DNA of 8,664 bases, taken from Defluviitaleaceae bacterium (GTDB lineage: Bacteria > Bacillota > Clostridia > Lachnospirales > UBA5962). The notes below the pieces were generated by a model. The model was given only the letters and a program-made list of their open reading frames with translations. It was not told where the DNA came from and searched no databases. The translations under genes were made by a program, and so were the position numbers. The DNA is taken from assembly GCA_009780765.1 (NCBI GenBank), contig WQZK01000066.1, positions 1 through 8,664 on the forward strand, read 5' to 3'. Each line of letters opens with the position of its first letter. Position 1 is the first letter of the stretch. Positions 1 through 5,878 of the stretch are shown here, one piece after another.

Positions 1-102
1 ATAATTAACCGTTTGCTCTGTGATACGGTAGCAGATATTTATTACCTCATTCGTTTCATTGATAGTTATTTCATTGTTTCTAAAGTGACAGTTGTAAATC
101 AT
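1..102 (-). CDS. N-terminal fragment of an unrecognised protein, cut by the left edge
   Basis: Reading the minus strand from an ATG at 102-100, the frame stays open for 34 codons to the window edge. It begins MIYNCHFRNNEITINETNEV and is rich in Asn, Glu, Thr and Ile. A purine-rich AAAGGGG (complement of 114-120) lies 11 nt upstream, slightly far but usable as a ribosome binding site. A good sigma-A-like promoter lies further upstream at 201-229 on the same strand. I see no signal peptide, membrane segment or known motif in these 34 residues, so no function is proposed. The gene would be transcribed divergently from spoIIIA. The call rests on the open frame, the Shine-Dalgarno sequence and the promoter together. 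A chance 34-codon frame in AT-rich DNA remains possible. Confidence 0.45.
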   Translation of the reverse strand, partial: MIYNCHFRNNEITINETNEVINICYRITEQTVNY

Positions 103-137
103 AATTATTTATTCCCCTTTATTATAATTATTTTCAA

Positions 138-166
138 CAGTCTGACTGCAAGCCCTGATTAGGCTT
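138..166. repeat. Two adjacent short inverted repeats in the divergent leader
   Basis: CAGTC-T-GACTG (138-148) is followed at once by AAGCC-(7 nt)-GGCTT (150-166). Only the second can form a proper hairpin, with a 5-bp stem and a 7-nt loop. Neither carries a T-tract on either strand, so neither is a convincing terminator. Both lie inside the predicted roughly 90-nt leader of the minus-strand gene. Confidence 0.3.
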
Positions 167-175
167 TATTAAAGC

Positions 176-187
176 AGTATATATACT
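176..187. repeat. 12-bp perfect palindrome just downstream of the divergent promoter
   Basis: AGTATATATACT is a perfect inverted repeat. It overlaps the first transcribed bases predicted for the minus-strand promoter at 201-229, where a repressor operator could sit. Such AT-rich palindromes also arise by chance in a genome like this one, so a regulatory role is only a possibility. Confidence 0.25.
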
Positions 188-200
188 TTGTAACAAAATC

Positions 201-229
201 ATCATAACATAAAATTCTACATATTGCAA
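201..229 (-). promoter_or_regulatory. Sigma-A-like promoter with extended -10, for the divergent left-edge gene
   Basis: On the minus strand, TTGCAA (224-229) is followed by exactly 17 nt and then TATGAT (201-206). A TG dinucleotide one base before the -10 box gives an extended -10 element. The -10 box matches 5 of 6 consensus bases and the -35 box 4 of 6. Transcription would start near 194, giving a leader of about 90 nt before the ATG at 102. Confidence 0.5.
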
Positions 230-262
230 TAGGTAATATTATTTTTCATCATTTTTTTATTA

Positions 263-291
263 GCATAAACTTGTCTATCCACGAATACTAT
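263..291 (+). promoter_or_regulatory. Sigma-E-like promoter of the spoIIIA operon
   Basis: GCATAAA (263-269), a 14-nt spacer and AATACTAT (284-291) resemble the mother-cell sigma-E consensus (about GKATATT, 14 nt, CATACAAT). They match 5 of 7 and 6 of 8 positions with the expected spacing. The predicted start near 298 leaves about 19 nt before the spoIIIAA ATG. In Bacillus subtilis spoIIIA is known to be a sigma-E operon, so position, spacing and gene identity agree. Confidence 0.55.
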
Positions 292-316
292 ATAAAAAGC
301 AGAAAAGAGGACAAGT

Positions 317-1201
317 ATGAAGCAGGAAATTATTAAATATTTTAGCCAGTGTATATATGAGCAACTTTATAATTGTGAGCAAAGTTTTTTCAATAATATA
401 GAAGAAATTAGAATAAGGGTTAACAAACCACTAATTGTTAAATCTTTGGGCAGCGAAATTATTATAAATAAAAATTTTTGTCCTAGTATTAAAGATATGA
501 AAGAAACTATACAGCTTATGAGCGAATTTTCGCTTTATTCTTATGAAGATGAGATTAAAAACGGATACATAACATTGCCTGATGGGCATAGAGTTGGGCT
601 TTGTGGCAAGGTTGTTATAGAAAATGAAAAAGTTAAAACCATTAGCCACATAAGTGCAATTAATGTGCGTTTTAGCCACGAGATTAAAGGCTGTGCGGAC
701 GGTATTTTAAAACATGCTAAGGGTTCGGTTCTTATAATATCGCCACCGGGGTGCGGAAAAACAACGCTTCTTAGGGATATTGTAAGGCAAGTTTCGGATG
801 GAGGTCAAACTGTAGGCATTGTAGACGAGCGCTCGGAAATTGCCGCATCTTACTTAGGAGTGCCTCAAAATGATGTTGGCATGAGGACGGATGTTTTGGA
901 TTCTTGCAGAAAATCGTTAGGAATTATGATGCTGCTTAGGAGTATGTCGCCCGATATTATTGCGGTTGACGAGATAGGCAGGCAAGAAGATGTTATTGCC
1001 ATAGAAGAAGCACTAACATCAGGTGTTAAGCTGTTTTGCACAGTTCACGGGAGCAGTATTCAAAATATTTTAGAAAAGCCGCACCTTGCTGAGCTAATTA
1101 AGCGAAAAATATTTGATACATATATTATTTTAGGATACGGTGAAAAACCCGGTGAGATAAAACAAGTGTTAAACAAAAACATGAAAGAGGTGGACATATG
1201 A
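317..1201 (+). CDS. spoIIIAA: Stage III sporulation protein AA, AAA-type secretion ATPase
   Basis: This is the cytoplasmic ATPase of the SpoIIIA complex, thought to power assembly or transport by the mother-cell to forespore channel. It is related to type II/IV secretion ATPases. The 294 residues are close to the 307 of the B. subtilis protein. A Walker A motif, PPGCGKTT, lies at residues 143-150, and a Walker B motif, DIIAVDE, at 213-219. The segment GIVDERSEIAA (167-177) and the histidine in TVHG (242-245) also fit the family. AGAGGA at 306-311 supports the ATG at 317. The gene is first in the operon, behind a sigma-E-like promoter. Its TGA overlaps the spoIIIAB start by 4 nt (ATGA), suggesting translational coupling. 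I see no defect. Confidence 0.97.
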   Translation: MKQEIIKYFSQCIYEQLYNCEQSFFNNIEEIRIRVNKPLIVKSLGSEIIINKNFCPSIKDMKETIQLMSEFSLYSYEDEIKNGYITLPDGHRVGLCGKVVIENEKVKTISHISAINVRFSHEIKGCADGILKHAKGSVLIISPPGCGKTTLLRDIVRQVSDGGQTVGIVDERSEIAASYLGVPQNDVGMRTDVLDSCRKSLGIMMLLRSMSPDIIAVDEIGRQEDVIAIEEALTSGVKLFCTVHGSSIQNILEKPHLAELIKRKIFDTYIILGYGEKPGEIKQVLNKNMKEVDI

Positions 1202-1719
1202 TTACAAGGCTTTTAGGTATGGCTTTTATAATGCTATCTTCTACAGTTTTAGGATATTATTATTCGGGCAAAGATGGTTACAGGATTAATGATTTGCGTC
1301 AAATGAAAAAGGCGTTTTTGATTTTAAGGTCGGAAGTTGAGTATACTCTTTCACCTATCAAGGAGGCAATCGAAAGTATAGCAGAAAAAACTGAAAAACC
1401 TGTTTCTAACATATTTAAGGATTTTAAAAATTATCTTGAAGAAAATCCTCGAGATGGATGTGAAAACCTGTGGAAAAACGCAATTGTTAACAATAAAAAA
1501 TCATACTTTTTTGTAGATGAAGACATAAGCATGTTTTTATCTTTTGGAAAAGTTGTTGGCGGAATGGATAAAAACCTACAACTAGGCACAATTGACATGA
1601 TTTTGGCATTTATAGATGAAAAGATAGAAGAAGCAACAATAGCATCAGTTAAGAATAAAAAACTTTACAGAAGCCTTGGGATACTTTCGGGTTTGGCACT
1701 TTGTATAGTATTTTTCTAA
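1198..1719 (+). CDS. spoIIIAB: Stage III sporulation protein AB, GspF-like membrane protein
   Basis: SpoIIIAB is a membrane component of the SpoIIIA channel, structurally related to GspF-type platform proteins that work with the secretion ATPase. The 173 residues are near the usual length of about 171. A hydrophobic N-terminal segment (residues 3-21) and a C-terminal one (158-173, ending CIVFF) bracket a soluble helical domain. The segment LSFGKVVGGMDKNLQLGTID (114-133) matches the conserved family region around L-G-x-x-L-G-x-x-D. The AGAGGTGG just before the ATG lies inside the end of spoIIIAA, so the two genes are probably translated together. The assignment rests on operon position, length, topology and this motif. 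Confidence 0.93.
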   Translation: MITRLLGMAFIMLSSTVLGYYYSGKDGYRINDLRQMKKAFLILRSEVEYTLSPIKEAIESIAEKTEKPVSNIFKDFKNYLEENPRDGCENLWKNAIVNNKKSYFFVDEDISMFLSFGKVVGGMDKNLQLGTIDMILAFIDEKIEEATIASVKNKKLYRSLGILSGLALCIVFF

Positions 1720-1737
1720 AAACGAGGAGGATAAAAA

Positions 1738-1932
1738 ATGGAAATAGGAGTAGTTTTTCAAATTGCAGCAGTTGGGATTTTAGTGGCCGTTTTAAATCAA
1801 GTTTTAAACAGCGTTGGCAGGCAAGAGCAAGCAACAATGACAACACTCGCAGGGCTTGTTATTGTTCTGTTTTGGGTGGTGCAGCATATAAGTAGCTTAT
1901 TTAACACAGTGCAAACATTGTTTCAATTGTAG
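1738..1932 (+). CDS. spoIIIAC: Stage III sporulation protein AC, small membrane protein
   Basis: This is a small integral membrane subunit of the SpoIIIA channel with two predicted membrane helices, roughly residues 4-24 and 36-55. The conserved GRQEQATMTTLAGLVIVLFW region lies across residues 28-47. The 64 residues agree with the family (68 in B. subtilis). A strong GAGGAGG at 1724-1730 places the start at the ATG at 1738. An overlapping frame beginning at 1701 lacks family similarity and is a shadow. The gene sits 18 nt after spoIIIAB. Confidence 0.95.
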   Translation: MEIGVVFQIAAVGILVAVLNQVLNSVGRQEQATMTTLAGLVIVLFWVVQHISSLFNTVQTLFQL

Positions 1933-1943
1933 GAGGTATCACC

Positions 1944-2327
1944 ATGGATATAATGCAAGTTGTTGCGATTGGCATTATTGCGGCTATTCTTTCCCTAACA
2001 ATTAAAAAGCAAGTACCTGAAATGGCTTTGATGATATCGCTAGCGGCATCTGTTTTAATATTTTTTATAATATTGCCTAGGCTTGCAGCAGTTTTCGATG
2101 TTTTAAGCGTAATTACAAGCCACACAAGTGGAGAGTTTAGATATGTTGATACCTTAATTAGAATTGTTGGAATTGCATACATAGCCGAATTTGGTGCACA
2201 AGTTTGTAAAGATGCAGGCGAAGGTGCTATTGCTTCAAAAATAGAACTTTCGGGAAAAGCATTGATTATGGTAATGTCGGCACCAATTATATTTAGCCTA
2301 CTAAACTTAATTATGGCAGCCCTTTAA
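1944..2327 (+). CDS. spoIIIAD: Stage III sporulation protein AD, membrane protein
   Basis: This is an integral membrane subunit of the SpoIIIA complex and a relative of SpoIIIAC. It has 127 residues (133 in B. subtilis). Hydrophobic helices lie near residues 4-20, 26-50 and 106-127. The most conserved stretch, GIAYIAEFGAQVCKDAGEGA, at residues 76-95, is followed by the ASKIELSGKALI segment typical of the family. The AGGAGG at 1931-1936 overlaps the spoIIIAC stop codon, so the two genes are tightly linked. The start is the ATG at 1944. I see nothing unusual. Confidence 0.95.
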   Translation: MDIMQVVAIGIIAAILSLTIKKQVPEMALMISLAASVLIFFIILPRLAAVFDVLSVITSHTSGEFRYVDTLIRIVGIAYIAEFGAQVCKDAGEGAIASKIELSGKALIMVMSAPIIFSLLNLIMAAL

Positions 2328-2341
2328 GGAGAATAAAACAA

Positions 2342-3469
2342 ATGAAGATAAAACTAATGATAATATTAATAATTGCGGTTGCTTTTATTTTTAACCCAAA
2401 TATTGTACAGGCTAGTGAGCCGATAGATTTTTTTAATAACCATATGGATATACTAGATTTTTCTGAAATAAATTCCATAACAAATGGAGCCGAAACTGCA
2501 TATAGCATTAATTTTTCTGACATTGTTGCAAGAGCAATATCAGGCGATCTAGATTTATCACTTTCAGGCATATTAAACTCAGCTCTTAGAATTATTTTTA
2601 ATGAAATTTTTGAAAATATCGGACTACTTAGGAATTTACTAATTTTGTGCATCCTTGCAGCACTTTTGAAAAATCTTACGGATTCTTTTGAAAATAAATC
2701 AGTTGGTGAGGTTGGATTTTATGTAAGTTATATAGCGGTTGTAATCATTTTGTTTTCTTCTTTCATAGCAACGATTTACATATTAGAGAGCTTTACTACA
2801 ACGCTAACAACATTCATAAACGCATCCATTCCAATAATTACAATACTTATGGTTATGAGCGGAAACATGACAGGTGGCTATGTTTTTAGTAGTATATTAT
2901 ATTTTTCTACAGGATTTATAACAATGCTTATAAGAAATTTTTTAATCCCGCTTATAACAATTGCTTCAACTTTGCAAATTGTAAATCATCTAACTGAAAA
3001 CGGTATGCTTAAAAATTTTTCGGAGCTTTTGAAAAAGATAATTGAATGGACTATAAAGGGTGTTGCTTTAGTTTTTATGGGTGTTATAACACTTCAGAAG
3101 ATAAGTACGCCTATACTTAATAATCTAACTGTTAGAACAGCAAGAAGCACTGTAAATGTAGTTCCTGTTGTCGGTGAGGTTCTAACAGGTGCAATGGATA
3201 CGGTTATGTCTTTTATATCTGCCTCTAAAAGTGGAGTTTTAGTTGCAATACTAATTACTGTTATTGCTTTTTGTGTTGTGCCGATAATAAAGCTTGCTGC
3301 ACTATATTTTATATACAAGCTTGTTGCAAGCCTTGTGCAACCTATTTCCGATAAAAGAATAGTAAGCTGCATAGACACAATGGGCAATTTTACATCGCTA
3401 TTACTTTCTTGTGCAGTTACAATTACGGTTATGTTTATTTTTTCTGTAACCTTGATGCTAGCATTCTGA
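2342..3469 (+). CDS. spoIIIAE: Stage III sporulation protein AE, polytopic membrane protein
   Basis: This is the largest membrane subunit of the SpoIIIA channel. It has 375 residues, against about 399 in B. subtilis. The N-terminus looks like a cleavable signal peptide: Lys-rich start, hydrophobic core at residues 5-17, and VQA before S25 as a likely signal peptidase site. A short extracytoplasmic region follows, then about seven hydrophobic segments from near residue 95 to the C-terminus. Features typical of the family include the ITILMVMSGNMTGG stretch and the NNLTVRTARSTVNVVPVVGE region with VLTGAMDTV after it. AAGGAG at 2326-2331, partly inside the spoIIIAD stop, fits the ATG at 2342. The protein is slightly short but shows no sign of truncation. 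Confidence 0.96.
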   Translation: MKIKLMIILIIAVAFIFNPNIVQASEPIDFFNNHMDILDFSEINSITNGAETAYSINFSDIVARAISGDLDLSLSGILNSALRIIFNEIFENIGLLRNLLILCILAALLKNLTDSFENKSVGEVGFYVSYIAVVIILFSSFIATIYILESFTTTLTTFINASIPIITILMVMSGNMTGGYVFSSILYFSTGFITMLIRNFLIPLITIASTLQIVNHLTENGMLKNFSELLKKIIEWTIKGVALVFMGVITLQKISTPILNNLTVRTARSTVNVVPVVGEVLTGAMDTVMSFISASKSGVLVAILITVIAFCVVPIIKLAALYFIYKLVASLVQPISDKRIVSCIDTMGNFTSLLLSCAVTITVMFIFSVTLMLAF

Positions 3470-3479
3470 GGAGGGCTTT

Positions 3480-4103
3480 ATGAACGCAATATCCGAATAC
3501 GCCAAAAATATAGCAATATTTCTAATTTTTATGGCATTTATAGGAATAATTATTCCAAGTGAAAAATATAAAAAGTATATAAACCTTATATGCGGCTTTA
3601 TTCTTATGATCTTGGTTTTAATGCCAGTTTTAAATTTGATTTCAGGTAACGAACTAAGTATTAACAATTTACAACACCAGATGGAAATAAATTTAAATAG
3701 GAATATAATTCAAAGAGAGCTTGATAATCACGATGAAGCGGCTTTAAGCCTTATTTTAGAAGTATATAAATCAGACTTAGAAAGCCAAATGAAAAACTTA
3801 ATTACAGCAAGAGGTTTTATCCCGCTTGAAATAAATTTTTATATAGATACAGGCCGCGAAAACTTTGGCACAATAAATCATATTAGTGCTACAGTTTCAC
3901 AAGGTGGTGCGTTAACACAGCGGGATAGTATTATAAACATTGAAAGAATTACAATAGGACCACAAATATCATCAAGAAATAGGCCTAGTTTAGGCGATAC
4001 TGAGCAAGAAGATATAAACCCAGAAATAAAAAATTTGAAAAATTTTCTAGCAGACTTCTATAATTTGTCCGTTAGTAATATACATATAAAAGAAACACAA
4101 TAA
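3480..4103 (+). CDS. spoIIIAF: Stage III sporulation protein AF
   Basis: This is a bitopic subunit of the SpoIIIA channel with a soluble C-terminal domain, later found to have a ring-building-type fold. The 207 residues equal the family's usual length (206 in B. subtilis). Two membrane helices lie at about residues 9-26 and 34-55, separated by the short loop SEKYKKYI that is typical here. The rest is a soluble domain. It ends in the LKNFLADFYNLSVSNIHI segment, which resembles the family's conserved C-terminus. GAGGAGGG overlapping the spoIIIAE stop codon (from 3468) sets the start at 3480. Confidence 0.93.
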   Translation: MNAISEYAKNIAIFLIFMAFIGIIIPSEKYKKYINLICGFILMILVLMPVLNLISGNELSINNLQHQMEINLNRNIIQRELDNHDEAALSLILEVYKSDLESQMKNLITARGFIPLEINFYIDTGRENFGTINHISATVSQGGALTQRDSIINIERITIGPQISSRNRPSLGDTEQEDINPEIKNLKNFLADFYNLSVSNIHIKETQ

Positions 4104-4126
4104 CAAAAGATTTAGGAGATGAACTT

Positions 4127-4708
4127 ATGGAGTATCTAAGAAACATTTTTAAAAATAAAGACCGACCAGTAAAACTAAACCTTATTTTAATGGCGGTAGC
4201 GGGAATTGTTCTTCTTGTACTTTCAAGAAACTTTTTGGGCGGCTCTAGCCAGCCAGAAAATATGCCTCACAATAACGAAATATTGCCTTTTCATATTCAA
4301 GAAACAAGGGGTAGTTCGTTAGAAGAAGAGCTTGAAAGGCGCCTTATTGCAGTATTATCTCAAGTAGCTGGGGTAGGTGAGGTTGATGTAATGATTAGCA
4401 TGTCGCACAGTGCTGAGATTATTTTAGCAGAAGATATAAGGCTCGAAGAACACACAACAAAAGAAGTTGATTCGGAAGGCGGAACAAGAGAAATAACAAC
4501 AAGAAACCAAAATAACCAAGCGATAATACTTCAAAATGCTTCGGGACAACAACCTCTTGTTTTAAAAGAGATAGAGCCTCGGGTGGAAGGAGTTATAATA
4601 GTGGCACAGGGGGGGGACGACATCTTTGTAATAGAAGCCATAACAAATGCGGCACGAACCGTTTTAGGCGTTGCCCCACACAGAGTAGTTGTATTAAAAA
4701 TGAAATAA
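4127..4708 (+). CDS. spoIIIAG: Stage III sporulation protein AG, ring-forming channel subunit
   Basis: SpoIIIAG forms a large ring in the space between the two forespore membranes and resembles type III secretion ring proteins. The 193 residues are shorter than the 229 of B. subtilis. There is one membrane helix (residues 17-36), then a Pro/Asn-rich linker, then the ring domain. The ring domain includes LEEELERRLIAVLSQVAGVG (65-84), a Glu/Thr-rich strand region (109-137), and EPRVEGVIIVAQGGDD (150-165). The last of these is the family's conserved PxVxGVxVVAxG motif. AGGAG at 4114-4118 precedes the ATG. A run of eight G residues (4609-4616) encodes Gln-Gly-Gly-Asp here; the frame is intact as given. 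Confidence 0.95.
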   Translation: MEYLRNIFKNKDRPVKLNLILMAVAGIVLLVLSRNFLGGSSQPENMPHNNEILPFHIQETRGSSLEEELERRLIAVLSQVAGVGEVDVMISMSHSAEIILAEDIRLEEHTTKEVDSEGGTREITTRNQNNQAIILQNASGQQPLVLKEIEPRVEGVIIVAQGGDDIFVIEAITNAARTVLGVAPHRVVVLKMK

Positions 4709-4731
4709 TATAGAATTTAGGAGGAATAAAA

Positions 4732-5394
4732 ATGTTTGCGATAAAAAGAAATCAGGTTATTGTAACGGCACTTGTTGTTATGATAGCAGTAGCGGGGTAT
4801 TTAAATTTTAGTGATTCGAGAGTTAATCAATCTCCAGGGCTTACATATACTTTAGAAGATGATATAAATTCGCTTTTAGATGAAGGTATAGAGGTTATTA
4901 GCCTTAACAATTCTACACTTACTATGGAAAACTTAACAAATGCTGATATTATGACTAATAATCCATCAATTTTACTCACCACAAGTGAAAATGAAGATGA
5001 TGAAAATGTAGAGGCGGTATTTTTAGACACCAATATTAATCCAGATACATTTTTTGTTCAAGCCAAATTAGACCGTGAAAACTCTAGGTCGCAACAGCAA
5101 GAATTATTACTTAATATGATTAACAACCAAAACCTAGACCAACCACAAAGAGCACAATTTGCAGATGCAATGCTTGATATTCAAAGAAGAATTGAGAGAG
5201 AATCAGCAGCCGAAGCAATGATCGAATCTCGCGGATTTAGAGGTGTCTTTGTAAGAATTGGTGACAACTCGGTTGATGTTGTTGTTGATAAAGAAAATCT
5301 AACAGAAGCGGAAGCCGCACAAATTGAAGACATAATAAGAAGAAAAACTGGCATGGATGTAACAGAAATTAGAATAAGCACTTTGAGAAGATAA
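4732..5394 (+). CDS. spoIIIAH: Stage III sporulation protein AH, channel protein facing SpoIIQ
   Basis: SpoIIIAH is anchored in the mother-cell membrane. In B. subtilis its extracellular YscJ/FliF-like domain binds forespore SpoIIQ to form the intercellular channel. The 220 residues match the usual length (218). There is one N-terminal membrane helix (residues 8-26), a long acidic linker (about 40-105), and the C-terminal domain from about 106. The domain contains FVQAKLDRENSRSQQQELL (108-126), a family signature, and AEAMIESRGFRGVFVRIGDN (160-179) with VDVVVDKENLTEAEAAQIED after it. The AGGAGG before the ATG is strong. This is the last gene of the operon, with an intrinsic terminator 6 nt after its TAA. 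SpoIIQ is not in this window. Confidence 0.96.
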   Translation: MFAIKRNQVIVTALVVMIAVAGYLNFSDSRVNQSPGLTYTLEDDINSLLDEGIEVISLNNSTLTMENLTNADIMTNNPSILLTTSENEDDENVEAVFLDTNINPDTFFVQAKLDRENSRSQQQELLLNMINNQNLDQPQRAQFADAMLDIQRRIERESAAEAMIESRGFRGVFVRIGDNSVDVVVDKENLTEAEAAQIEDIIRRKTGMDVTEIRISTLRR

Positions 5395-5400
5395 TATATA

Positions 5401-5429
5401 GGCGACTATAAAGATAGTCGCCATTTTTT
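5401..5429 (+). terminator. Intrinsic terminator of the spoIIIA operon
   Basis: GGCGACTAT (5401-5409) pairs perfectly with ATAGTCGCC (5414-5422), giving a 9-bp stem with an AAAG loop, followed by A and six T residues (5424-5429). It starts 6 nt after the spoIIIAH stop codon. It would separate sigma-E transcription of spoIIIA from acpS. Confidence 0.92.
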
Positions 5430-5430
5430 A

Positions 5431-5459
5431 TTTACATATACATTTAAACCGACTATAAT
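5431..5459 (+). promoter_or_regulatory. Sigma-A promoter of acpS
   Basis: TTTACA (5431-5436), a spacer of exactly 17 nt and a perfect TATAAT (5454-5459) form a near-consensus sigma-A promoter. The -35 box begins 1 nt after the T-run of the spoIIIA terminator. The predicted transcription start near 5466 lies only about 11 nt before the acpS ATG, at the edge of its ribosome binding site. Confidence 0.75.
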
Positions 5460-5476
5460 ATACTTAGGTGATATTA

Positions 5477-5824
5477 ATGATTATAGGAATTGGCACAGAC
5501 ATTATTGAAATAAAACGAATAGAAAACGCAATTAAAAAAGAAAACTTCTTAAGCAAATATTTTACTGAGAAAGAGAAGATTTTAGAATTAAAAAGTATTG
5601 CAGCAAATTTTGTAGCAAAAGAGGCATTTTCAAAGGCACTTGGTACAGGAGTTAGAGGTTTCTCGCTTAACGAAATTGAGGTTTTAAGAGATGAACTTGG
5701 TGCACCTTTTATAGTTTTATATGGAAATGCTGAAAAGTTTGTAAAAGCTAAGGGTGTAAAAAAAGTTCATGTATCTGTATCTCATTCAAAAGAATATGCA
5801 ACGGCTGTTGTTATTCTAGAGTAA
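5477..5824 (+). CDS. acpS: Holo-[acyl-carrier-protein] synthase
   Basis: AcpS moves 4'-phosphopantetheine from coenzyme A to the serine of acyl carrier protein, which makes it active for fatty acid synthesis. From the ATG at 5477 the protein has 115 residues. GIGTDIIEIKRIE begins at residue 4, so the Mg-binding aspartate is D8, as in B. subtilis. FVAKEAFSKALGTGVRGFSL (45-64) carries the second metal ligand, E49, in the KEA motif. VSVSHSKEYATAVVI closes the fold. I chose 5477 over an in-frame GTG at 5468 because that GTG is part of the AGGTG ribosome binding site and because MIIGIGTD matches the family start. The stretch before FVAKEA is about 9 residues shorter than in B. subtilis (E58 there, E49 here). 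Confidence 0.95.
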   Translation: MIIGIGTDIIEIKRIENAIKKENFLSKYFTEKEKILELKSIAANFVAKEAFSKALGTGVRGFSLNEIEVLRDELGAPFIVLYGNAEKFVKAKGVKKVHVSVSHSKEYATAVVILE

Positions 5825-5848
5825 ATGTAATAAAATTTGGCAAATTTG

Positions 5849-5878
5849 AGCATACTCCATACAAAGGAGTGTGCTTTT
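5849..5878 (+). terminator. Terminator-like hairpin after acpS that encloses the next gene's ribosome binding site
   Basis: AGCATACTCC (5849-5858) pairs with GGAGTGTGCT (5866-5875) through a 7-nt loop, ATACAAA, giving 10 bp with one U-G wobble. A short U-run, TTT, follows (5876-5878). The GGAG in the right arm is the Shine-Dalgarno of the gene starting at 5879. The element could end acpS transcription, repress translation of the next gene, or both. The U-run is short and interrupted by the start codon, so termination is probably partial. Confidence 0.65.

Noticed and set aside
1701..1895. A plus-strand frame of 64 codons overlapping spoIIIAB and spoIIIAC
   Set aside because: It overlaps two well-supported genes in another frame, has no ribosome binding site of its own and has the basic/Ser-rich composition of a shadow frame.
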